Shown piece by piece: positions 1 to 8,919 of a stretch of 64,000 nt of DNA. The stretch is from Flaveria trinervia. Taxonomy: Eukaryota; Streptophyta; Magnoliopsida; Asterales; Asteraceae. Every line of letters starts with the position of its first letter. The stretch's first letter is position 1. The stretch lies in contig CM046445.1 of NCBI GenBank assembly GCA_025506515.1, positions 1,514,131 through 1,578,130 on the forward strand, in the 5' to 3' direction. The notes beneath the pieces were generated by a model, which did no database searches, was not told the origin of the DNA, and worked only from the letters and a program-made list of their open reading frames with translations. The position numbers and the translations under genes are program-made.

Positions 1-308
1 GTTGTTGTCGTGGTTGTGTGGTTGTGTTGTCGTTGTTGTTGTTGTCGTTGTTATCGTCGTTATGTGTCGTTGTTGTGGTTGTCTTGTTGTTGTTTTTCTT
101 GTTGTGTTCTTGTTATGGTTGTTCTTGTTGGTTGTTGTTGTTGTTGTTCTTGTTGTTGTTTTTCTTGTTGTTGTTCTTGTTATGGTTGTTCTTGGTGTTG
201 TTGTTGTTGTTGTTGTTGTCGTTGGTGTTATCGTTGGTGTTGTCATTGTTTTGTTGTTTTTGTTGTTATTGTTGTTGTCATCGTTGTCGTTGTTGTCGTT
301 GTGTTGGT

Positions 309-353
<45 letters not shown>

Positions 354-470
354 TTGTTGTTTGGTTTTGTTGTAGTCGCGTCGTCGTCGTCGTCGTTGTT
401 GTTTTGTTGTTGTTGTCGTAGTTGTCGTCGTGTTGTTCGTCGTTGTTGTTGTGGTTGTCGTGCTATCTTT
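1..470 (+). repeat. GTT/TTG trinucleotide array, left block
   Basis: Imperfect GTT repeats with GTC, GTG and CTT variants and almost no A on this strand. The block runs off the left edge of the window. The segment near 140-200 (TTCTTGTTGTTG followed by TTATGGTTGTTC) resembles segments near 15450-15550 and 16530-16630 of the large block, so all three blocks look like one repeat family. The long reading frames here are low complexity and not evidence of a gene. Confidence 0.93.
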
Positions 471-1572
471 TTATACAATGGGATCTTTATATGGAGGTCA
501 TAAGCAATGACGACTACTCTAGTACTTGATCTACATAAATCTGATACTTGTGTCCGTTGTGTGTGTGCTACCCACGACCGAACTGCTATACAACCCGAAC
601 CGACCAAACATACTATATGCTTTATACACGTCATTAATGCTTAACAATAACCGTCAATAGTGTTTGACTGTTCATTGCATTCAACTGTTGGGAATCTTAA
701 TCATTCATACTTACCCCTTAACATGTGAGTTTTGTGGCCCCTTTTTATGCTTATACTACTTTACAAACATGGGGGAAAAGTATGCTCGCTGTTTTTCTAT
801 GCTGTACAACATACATACATTTACATACTTGGAATCAACGTGCTACTGTTTTATGGGTAACTATCTGATACATGCTTGAGTCTACTTTGTGGTTCTTTCT
901 TACAACCATTTAATTCCAGTGTGGGAAACCGACGGATAGGTATTGGTAACTACTTGGTTTACACCCCCACCTCGTGTTGGTATACTAGTTAGTACCAACA
1001 AAAGCGAGGAACGGGCCTTGGATGATTATTCCGACAAGATTCTTTGTGTACGTCGTTAGGCTTTGTTGTAAGCTCTTGTCATGTGATTTTGCTTACTTAT
1101 AACTGTAATGCACGGTATTCTGCAACAACTTATACAACATCATTACTTATTTACTTTTAAACCTGCGAGCTCACCAACAATTTTGTTGACCATTTTGAGC
1201 ATATCTTTCAGGTGACATGCTAGCTGAGGTTCTAGGTGTGCTGCCTTAGTGGAGACCGTAGGATGAATTTTCGGGCTAAACTTGTCATTTTGAAAACAAT
1301 TGTTGTATCTGTTTCAAACAATATTACACTTTGTAACTTGTTCCGGGTTGTGGGAATGCATACATGTTATTATCTATGTTTATCTTATATCAGGTTTATG
1401 CTTGGCTATGTTGTCATGAATACTGACTAAACACGACACAAGTCCCCTGTTGTCGGGTGTTGTCATGACACGCTTGTCATAATTATTATTATTGCACCTC
1501 TATCGCTTACATGTGTTATGACGATTCCCGTCTCGTTACATCCCCGTGTTTCCGCTCTTAGCGGGGGTGTGA
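471..1572 (+). mobile_element. 3' part of a Ty3/gypsy-type LTR between two TTG blocks
   Basis: Non-repetitive DNA between two trinucleotide blocks. It carries landmarks shared with the 3' half of the element-1 LTR: an ACTCACCAAC-like stretch near 1170 followed by a TTTTGTTGAC-like word, and a terminal GGGTGTGACA ending at 1571-1572. The GGGGGAAAAGTATG word near 772 recurs near 18750. It is a different LTR family from element 1, since only short landmarks are shared. No internal retroelement region adjoins it. Open frames of 64-118 codons inside it have no recognisable domain. Confidence 0.6.
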
Positions 1573-1807
1573 CAGTTGTTGTTGTTGTTGTTGTTGGTGT
1601 TTTTGTTGTTGTTGTTGTTGTTGTTTTTGTTGTTGTTGTTGTCGTAGTTGTCGTCGTTGTTGTTATGGTTGTTGTTGTCGTTGTTGTTGATGTTGTTATT
1701 GTTGTTGATGTTGTTGTTGTCATTGTTGTTGTTGTGGTTGTTGTGGTTGTTGTTGTTGTTGTCGTTGTTGTTTTCGTTGTTGTTGTTGTCGTAGTTGTCG
1801 TTGTTGT

Positions 1808-1841
<34 letters not shown>

Positions 1842-2009
1842 GTTGTTGTGGTTGTTGTGGTTGTTGTTGTTGTTGTCGTTGTTCTTGTTGCTGTTGTTGT
1901 CATAGTTGTCGTTGTTATTGTTGTTGTTGTCGTATTGTTGTCGTCGTTTGTTGTTGTTGTTGTTGTGGTTGTGTGGTTGTTGTGGTGTTGTGGTTGTTGT
2001 GGTTGTTGT

Positions 2010-2043
<34 letters not shown>

Positions 2044-2361
2044 GTTTCGTAGTTGTCGTTGTTGTTGTTGTTGTTGTTGTCGTTTTTGTTGTCATGTTTT
2101 GTTGTTGTGTTGTCGTTGTTGTTGTTGTTGTCGTTGTGGTCGTTGTTGTTGTCGTTGCTTTCGTCGTTGTTGTCGTTGTTGTGGTCGTTTTGTTGTGGTT
2201 GTTGTTGTGGTTGTGTTGTCGTTGTTGTTGTCGTTTTTGTTGTCGTGTTGTTGTGGTCGTGGTTTGGTCGTTGTTGTTCTTGTTGTTCTCTGTTATGGTT
2301 ATTGTGGGTGTTGTTGTTGTGTTGGTTGTTGTTGTCGTCGTTGGTGTGGTCGTTGGTGTGT
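1573..2361 (+). repeat. GTT/TTG trinucleotide array, middle block
   Basis: Begins directly after an LTR terminus (GTGACAG) and ends at the 5' LTR of element 1. A local longer repeat is visible: GTGGTTGTTGTGG occurs at 1734, 1848 and 1990, each followed within about 60 nt by a GTAGTTGTCG-like word. The same word order appears near 16260-16320 and 17345-17410 in the large block, so this is the same repeat family cut off by element 1. Confidence 0.93.
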
Positions 2362-3583
2362 TGTGACATCCGGTAAATTTCCGTTACCAAACTCCGTTAG
2401 TTCCGTTAAGTCTTGTATACACGTGTCGTGAGCACACACTAGTTGTCGTTTAACGTGGTGACCTAATAATAATGAATCATGTTAATTAATGTGAATCTAA
2501 TTGATTATGTGATTATTGGGTTATGTTTATGTGTTTACACAATTTTAAAAGGTTAACTGGAAATTATCGCGTAACGCGGAAACGTGCCTAATTATTCGTA
2601 TGTCTTGTGTTTTTATAATATAAGATATATAATGATTTTCATAAGTTTATATCTTTATGTTATAAAGTTAAAAACACTTTCCAAGAGTTTTAAGCCTAGT
2701 TTTTATAAAAATACAAATTACAAGGGTTAAACAGGGTAAATGTGTAAATTAAAATTAATAAAACAAAACCCCCAACCCTAATCCCACCCTCGGCCGCAAA
2801 CACACCCCAAACACCCCTCTCTTTGCGAAATTCAGCCAAGAACAAGCATCAAAACACCAATTTGATTCGATTACAAGGCATACAACATATAGAAAACATC
2901 AATTTCAAGCAATTACACGTTTAAAGTTTAGATTTTTCATGTTTTGTGGGTTTTGTTGGTGGCCGAACCTTGGGTGCGAAATTGACCTTCATGGGGTCGA
3001 ATTTGATGTTGTTTGGTGATGTTAGTATGTTAGTTAGATTGTATATATGTTAGTTAACGTTGATTATGCAAGAATTATATGTTTTAGTGGTTTGATCATG
3101 AACTTGTGTATGAAGCAAACCCTAATTCGAATTGCCATGATTATGCTGATGGATGATGGTTTGATGAATGTTTGATGATTATAGGTTGTATGAATGTTGG
3201 AATACATTGATTATGCAAGAAAGTTGGGATTTTGATGCATTGTTCATAGGTTACTAATAATAGTAACTTTATTTGCATGTAATGTTTGATTATGGATGAT
3301 ATGATGTTATGGATGTGTTCATGGTGATAATTAGATGTTAGATTGTTGTTGTGATCATTGGAAATTCAAGAACACATGTTTATAGTTCATACATTACTAA
3401 GTTAGTAACTTTGTAGGGTATGAATTGATGGGTTATGATGTTTGAATGTTGTTGATCATGCTTAGAATGATGGTAGAGTTTTGAATTGGTATGTTATTGA
3501 TGAATCAATAAGTATATTGGGTATTTGATAGGTTTTGGGATGTGCTTTCCCAAAAGGAAAACTTTATTTATGCAAATGTTATA
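2362..3583 (+). repeat. Truncated 5' LTR of element 1
   Basis: Closely matches 8920-10127 of the 3' LTR, starting TGACATCCGG. Homology stops after TTTATTTATGCAAA near 3577-3583, and the sequence passes directly into the primer-binding site. About 1.5 kb matching 10128-11632 is missing, including the LTR 3' terminus. Single-base indels relative to the 3' LTR are frequent in homopolymer runs. Confidence 0.88.
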
Positions 3584-3586
3584 GAT

Positions 3587-3600
3587 TGGTATCAGAGCCA
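3587..3600 (+). other. Primer-binding site of element 1 (initiator Met tRNA)
   Basis: TGGTATCAGAGCCA is the standard plant retrotransposon primer site, complementary to the 3' end of initiator methionine tRNA. It fixes the start of the internal region and the orientation of element 1 even though the adjacent LTR end is deleted. Confidence 0.9.
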
Positions 3601-3722
3601 TTGGTTTAAGGGAACTAGGTTGCATACACACTAGACTATAACCGCACACAGTTAATTAGTTACCTGTGCCTTATTCTCATCTACTGTATACTCATTGGCA
3701 TACATGTCACACTCTCTGCAGC

Positions 3723-4440
3723 ATGGCATCGTCTTCGAGAGCTCCGGTAAACGACCCGAATCACCTACCGATCTGAATCCCCACCTCCCGCACCTGTACC
3801 TTTGATGGATTCGATTGGCCCCAACTGCTTATCCCCGGAGAGATTGACTGGGATCAACCATTCGCATTGATGAAGCGTGACCCTCCGTGAGACTGGCGTT
3901 CTTATCCTAGGTTTGTTGACCATATTAGTTTAGGGAGCGCGTACCTGTCCTAAAGCCAAGGACTAGGAACAATGCCAATCAACCCATGCTTTCACTCCCA
4001 CGAACAGCGCAGTCCAACGAGCAACTGATTTGCTGCACTAATGGCTGCCACTGGATACTAAACAGCATCGAGTAAGGCGACTCACTGGGTGATGTATGTA
4101 CACTACACAAGAGGGTACAACGTGAGACATCATTGGATGAACTTGAGGAACAACACGAGAAGACCCTGAACGGTTGTCACCATATGCAAGATGGTGTTAT
4201 GGCACTCCAGGACGCGTGACTGCTCCGAACAGCGGGATGCCGTAGCCGATAATAGGATTGCCATTTTAGATGCCCATCTAGAGGCACTTAGATTGCTATA
4301 GCTCCTACTCCTGCAGCAAACCCTGAGGATGAGGAGGATCCTGAGAAGGACCCGAGGAAGAGGAACCAGAGGGATGGAGTGGATAGTGATGGGTCAGATG
4401 TTGTCGATGACTTCTTTATAGACTTAGACTACGTAGTGTT
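3723..4440 (+). pseudogene. Degenerate leader reading frame upstream of gag, element 1
   Basis: An ATG at 3723 opens a serine/proline-rich frame that stops after 17 codons. Codon-like sequence continues in other frames to an acidic, lysine-rich stretch near 4320-4420 (Asp-Glu-Glu-Asp-Pro-Glu-Lys type). This may be the remains of a separate reading frame between primer site and gag, or the 5' part of a longer gag. No domain is recognisable. An AT-rich gap (4440-4680) separates it from the gag start. Confidence 0.35.
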
Positions 4441-4680
4441 TTTTATTTTTGTAACCTATGTGGGAAGGGTTGTTCCCCCACACGAACGACAAACTTCAAT
4501 TTTGACATTGCTAAATACATTGTGACTCATTGCATTTATTTACCTTGGTTATTATTTTCGTTTATGAATGTTGTGGTTGTGATGAATCTTAATTTCTTTT
4601 GTTTTACTGTTTACTATGCTTCAATGAGTTAAATATGTTTATGTTACTCATTATGTATTTGGAATGTAAAGTGAAAGAAT

Positions 4681-5830
4681 GGACGCCCGTAGACGTGGTC
4701 GTGGACGCGGACCGTGGACGTGGCACCAGGAGACCAGGTGGTGGTGCTATTAACATGACTCCCGCAGAATTGGCTGCTCTAATTAATGAGCATGTTCAGT
4801 GGCAGTGGCTGCTGCCCCACAGCGGGTCAGCCAGCAGGTAAACAATGACAGAAAGACAAATCTGAATATCCTTTATAACTGTAGGGGATGTCTGATTAAT
4901 GTTGTTTGTGTTAAAACAGGACCACCAGTGTGTACCTACAATCCTTCATGGACTGTAAACCACACACCTACAGTGTACTGAGGGTGCTGTAGGGCTTGTA
5001 CCGCTGGTTCGAGAAGACTGAGTCCGTTTTCTCCAAATGTAACTGTCCACCCAGCGGATCAAGTAAAGTATGCCACCGGGACTTTGAGGGTGCTGCTCTG
5101 TCTTGGTGGAACGCGCAAGTCCAGATGCTTGGACAAGCGATGGCGAATGGACTTCCATGGGATAAGTTCAAAGCAAGATGACCGGGAGTATTGTCCTCGC
5201 AGCGAAGTACAGAAGTTAGAAATGGAGTTCTGGCAAATGAAAATGCAGGGCTCGGGAATGGTGAATGAGGTGCATAAAGGATAGAGCATTACATACGTGG
5301 GATTGGTACCTGAAATCCAGAGTATGGTAACTGCTTCCAACCCAGCCACAATTCAGCAAGCCATCCAGCTACCACACAAGCTAACTGACCAAGCCTGTGG
5401 AGCAAGGACGTCTTACCTAACGGGGCGCTGTGGCAAGCGTGCCCGACAACAAAAGAAAGTGGGACAATGCCAACAACACCCAAGCATCATCATCTTCCAG
5501 TGGTCAACCTCAATCTCAGCAGCAGAACACCGGTTCAGTAGCAACGGAGGTTTGACAATAACCGTAACTCCAACCAGACGCCTGCAAATAATCAAGGACC
5601 AATGGTTATGGTGGGAGACACCCGAAGTGTACTAGGTGTAATTACCATCATGTGGAAGGTGTGATAGCTTCAAGTGTCAACGTTGTGGAAAAATTGAACA
5701 CGCTACGAAGGATTGTCGTGGTGAACTGATGAGGAGGCCACAACAACCTCAAGAAACTCCCAAGGGTTGTTTGAATGTGTGGAAAAAAGGGCATTACAAG
5801 CGAAACTGCCCACAACTAAGGAGGAACGGA
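4681..5830 (+). pseudogene. gag: gag pseudogene of element 1 (capsid and zinc knuckle)
   Basis: Gag packages the element's RNA into cytoplasmic particles. An Arg/Gly-rich start at 4681 shifts frame into the conserved Met-Thr-Pro-Ala-Glu-Leu segment near 4755. The capsid region follows (5000-5400), with Leu-Ser-Trp-Trp-Asn-Ala near 5098 and the retroviral-gag word Tyr-Cys-Pro-Arg-Ser-Glu near 5188. One zinc knuckle lies near 5650-5720 (Cys-x2-Cys broken by frameshift). A second near 5770-5815 has lost its second Cys and a Gly (Cys-Leu-Asn-Val-Trp then Gly-His-Tyr-Lys). An Asn-rich AAC-repeat linker (5835-5900) leads to protease. GT...AG boundaries at 4838 and 4919 suggest an intron. Several frameshifts and stops; not functional. 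Confidence 0.8.
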
Positions 5831-5929
5831 AATGGCAACAACAACAGCAACAACACCAACAACCACGGTAACAACAACAACAATGGTAATAATAACAACA
5901 TGGTGGAATGGCACTGGAATGGCGGCAAT

Positions 5930-6390
5930 AAAGATGGAGCCAAGGGGAGAGCTTTCGTCATTGGCTCAGGTGAGGCTCTAAATGATCCCATAACTGTTAC
6001 TAGTAGATTCCCTGTTAATGGTTGTTTTTGCTACGGTACTATTGATACTGAGCCGATAGGAGTTTTGTGTCCTTAAAATTCTGTAGTCTTTTAAGTGATA
6101 TACCCTCTGCTTTGGAATCTAAATACACTATGGAATTAGCCGACGGTAAACAAATCCATGTAACGCATATCCTTAAAGATTGTAAGATAGAACTTGCTGG
6201 TCATACTTTCGCTATAGATCTCATGCCTGTTACGCTGAGGAGTTTTGATGTTGTGATAGGCATGGATTGGCTCTCTAGCAAGCAGCGGAAGTCATATGTC
6301 ACGAGAAGATCATACGATCCCGGTTGTGATCAAACTCTTACCGTCAAAGGTGATAGAAGTGGTGTTGTGATAGGCATCATCTCATTATGA
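5930..6390 (+). pseudogene. Aspartic protease remnant of element 1
   Basis: The retropepsin-like domain cleaves the polyprotein. Near 6030 the frame reads Gly-Thr-Ile-Asp-Thr-Glu where active proteases have Asp-Ser/Thr-Gly, so the catalytic loop is already altered. The downstream fold is recognisable at 6067-6290: Tyr-Thr-Met-Glu-Leu-Ala-Asp-Gly, then Asp-Val-Val-Ile-Gly-Met-Asp-Trp-Leu, the conserved C-terminal part of the gypsy protease. A stop near 6075 and a shift near 6290 break it. The word GTTGTGATAGGCAT occurs twice (6249 and 6363), suggesting a short local duplication. Confidence 0.75.
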
Positions 6391-6466
6391 AAGCTCAAAA
6401 GTTGTTACGAAAGGGCCGTGTGGCTATCCTAGCACTTGTAACTGACAAGCAGTAGGAGAAAAGAGC

Positions 6467-7575
6467 ATGGAGGATATTCCCGTAGTACGTGACTTTCCGG
6501 AGGTGTTCCCAGAAGATCTTCCTGGATTACCACCGCACCGTCAAGTGCAATTCCAGATTGAGTTGACTCCCAGCGCAGCTCCGATTGCTAGGGCACCTTA
6601 TCGATAGTAGCCGAAACGACAGGAGTTGTCGTCATAACTTCAGGAGCTTTTGGATAAGGGCTTTATTCGACCTAGTACATCACCTTGGGGAGCTCCTGTT
6701 CTCTTGTTAAGAAGAAGATGGCACATTCCGAATGTGCATCGATTATTGAGAGTTAAACAAAGTAACAGTCAAGAACCGATACCCTTTACCCCCGTATCGA
6801 CGACTTGTTCGATCAGCTTCAAGGATCAAGCTATTACTCGAAGATTGACTTGAGATCTGGTTACCATCAACTCAGAGTTCGAGAAGAAGATTCCCAGACT
6901 GCCTTTTCGTACTCGTTATGGTCATTATGAGTTCTTGGTCATGCCTTTTGGGTTGACTAATGCACCTACTGTGTTCATGGACCTCATGAACCGCGTGTGC
7001 AAACCTTATCTGGATCAGTTGTCATTGTTGTGATCGATGAATACTACTTATACTCTAGGACCAAGGAGGAGCATGAAGAGCACTTACGAATGATCTTGGA
7101 ACTGTTGAAAAGTGAACAGTTGTATGCTAAATTCCCAAAGTGTGACTTTTGGATAAGATAAGTACAATTCCTAGGTCATATTGTTAATGAGAAAGGAATA
7201 CACGTTGATCCTGCCAAAATTGAGGCGATAAAGAATTGGAACTACACCCAAACGCCGAGCGAGATAAGACAATTTCTAGATTAGCAGGATATTACCGCCG
7301 ATTCATAGAAGGATTTCTAAGATCGCACACCTCTCACAGCCTTGACTCACAAAGGAACGACATACAAATGGACTGAGAGTCAAGAATCAGCTTTCCAATT
7401 ATTAAAACAAAAACTCTGTACTGGCCTGATATAGCATTACCAGAGGGAACAGATGACTTTGTGGTGTATTGCGATGCATCCATTCAAGGATTGGGTTGTG
7501 TCTTGATGCAACGAGATAAGGTGATAGCCTACGCCTCGAGACAACTAAAGGTTCATGAGAAGAACTATACCTACC
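6467..7575 (+). pseudogene. pol: Reverse transcriptase-RNase H pseudogene of element 1
   Basis: Begins with the linker words Val-Arg-Asp-Phe-Pro-Glu-Val-Phe-Pro near 6485, then Thr-Ser-Pro-Trp-Gly-Ala-Pro-Val (6680) and Met-Pro-Phe-Gly-Leu-Thr-Asn-Ala-Pro (6940), diagnostic of Ty3/gypsy RT. The catalytic box, normally hydrophobic-Ile-Asp-Asp, reads Val-Ile-Asp-Glu near 7032, so one of the two metal-binding aspartates is lost. RNase H follows with Val-Tyr-Cys-Asp-Ala-Ser near 7460 and Tyr-Ala-Ser-Arg-Gln-Leu near 7530. It ends abruptly at about 7575, where sequence jumps into the integrase zinc domain; the rest of RNase H is deleted. Tandem stops at 6604-6612 and several frameshifts. Confidence 0.85.
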
Positions 7576-8745
7576 TGATTCGCTATGTGAGCAAGTGTTT
7601 GACCTGCTCGAAAGTAAAGGTGAATATCAAAAACCATCGGGACTATTACAACAACCTGAGATACCGATGTGGAAATGGGAACAGATCTCCATGGATTTAT
7701 TACTAAGCTACCCCGGACTAGTACTGGTTGTGACACGATATGGTTATTGGGATCGATTGACAAAGTCTGCTCATTTCCTTGCAATAAAGGAAACCGACAA
7801 GATGGAGAATTAACTCGCCTGTACCTCAAGGAGATCGTTTCGAGACACGGTGTACCGATCTCAATTATCTCTGACCGTGACGCTCGTTTCATGTCACATT
7901 TCTGGCAATCATTGCAGAAATCTTTGGGTACACGTTTGGATATAGTACTGCATATCATCCACAGACGGATGGCCAATGTGAGCGTACCATACAGACGTTA
8001 GAAGATATGCTACGTGCCTGTGTGATTGACTTCGGAATAACTGGGAAATTCACCTGCCATTGGTGGAGTTTTCTTATAACCAGTTATCACACTAGTATAC
8101 AGGCGGCACCTTTCGAGGCGCTGTATGGGAGAATGTAGATCACGGTTTGCTGGGCAGAAATTGGTGATAGTCAGATAACAGGTCCTGAGTTGATTCATGA
8201 GACAACGGAGAAGATTGTGCAGATACGGAACCGTATGGCTGCAGCGCGAGACCAAAAGAGTTATGCTGACAAGAGACGGAAACCTTTAGAGTTTCAGGTT
8301 TGCGATAAGGTTTTGTTGAAAGTCTCACCATGGAAAGGCGTAGTTCGGTTTGGCAAACGAGGGAAACTAATCCGAGGTACGTTGGACCTTTGAAATGTGG
8401 AACGAATAGGTCCAGTAGCCTATCGATAGCCCTACCTGATTCGCTAAGTGGAATCCATGATGTATTTCACGTGTCAAACCTGAAGAAGTGCATAAATGAT
8501 GAAACAATGACCGTGCCACTAGAAGAAATTCAAGTGGATGAACAATTGTGTTTTATTGAAGAACCAGTTGAGGTGATGGACCGTGAGGTGAAAACACTTA
8601 ACAAAGTAAAAAAATACCCATTGTCAAGATCCGTTGGAATTCGCGACGTGGACCGGAATTCACATGGGAACGGGAAGATCAAATGATGCTTAAGTACCCT
8701 CAACTATTCGAAGGGACGATGCCAACAGACAGAAGGTATTGATTT
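7576..8745 (+). pseudogene. pol: Integrase-chromodomain pseudogene of element 1
   Basis: Integrase joins cDNA to host DNA; the chromodomain in this lineage is known to guide insertion to modified chromatin. Only the Cys-x2-Cys half of the N-terminal zinc finger remains (near 7600). The core follows: Trp-Lys-Trp-Glu near 7672, the second catalytic Asp in Ile-Ser-Asp-Arg-Asp-Ala-Arg-Phe (7865-7890), and a His-Pro-Gln-Thr-Asp-Gly equivalent near 7960 disrupted by frameshift. The C-terminal domain at 8255-8480 has Tyr-Ala-Asp-Lys-Arg-Arg-Lys-Pro and Val-Ser-Asn-Leu-Lys-Lys-Cys. The chromodomain lies at 8540-8735, frameshifted near 8610. Not functional. Confidence 0.85.
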
Positions 8746-8919
8746 AAATTTCGGGACGAAATTTCTTTCAACATAGGGATGATGTGACAACTCATCCAAA
8801 ACTCACTCGATTTCGATTTCTGTGTGCCAATGCAGTAGACCAGTGATGGAAACCAGTGATGGAACTCTCACCATGTAACGCAATTTTCGGGACGAAAATT
8901 CTTTCAACATGGGGATAAG
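8745..8919 (+). other. Two polypurine-tract/LTR-junction motifs, element 1
   Basis: TTTCGGGACGAAATTTC at about 8749 leads to AGGGATGATG and then TGACAACTCATCC at 8785, which looks like the start of a different LTR. About 130 nt later TTTTCGGGACGAAAATTC (near 8884) leads to GGGGATAAG and the real 3' LTR at 8920. The polypurine tract primes plus-strand DNA and normally occurs once next to the 3' LTR. Confidence 0.75.

Noticed and set aside
2770..2800. CCAACCCTAATCCCACCC, resembling telomeric CCCTAAA
   Set aside because: Only one partial unit, present at the same place in all three LTR copies of the family; not a telomere tract.
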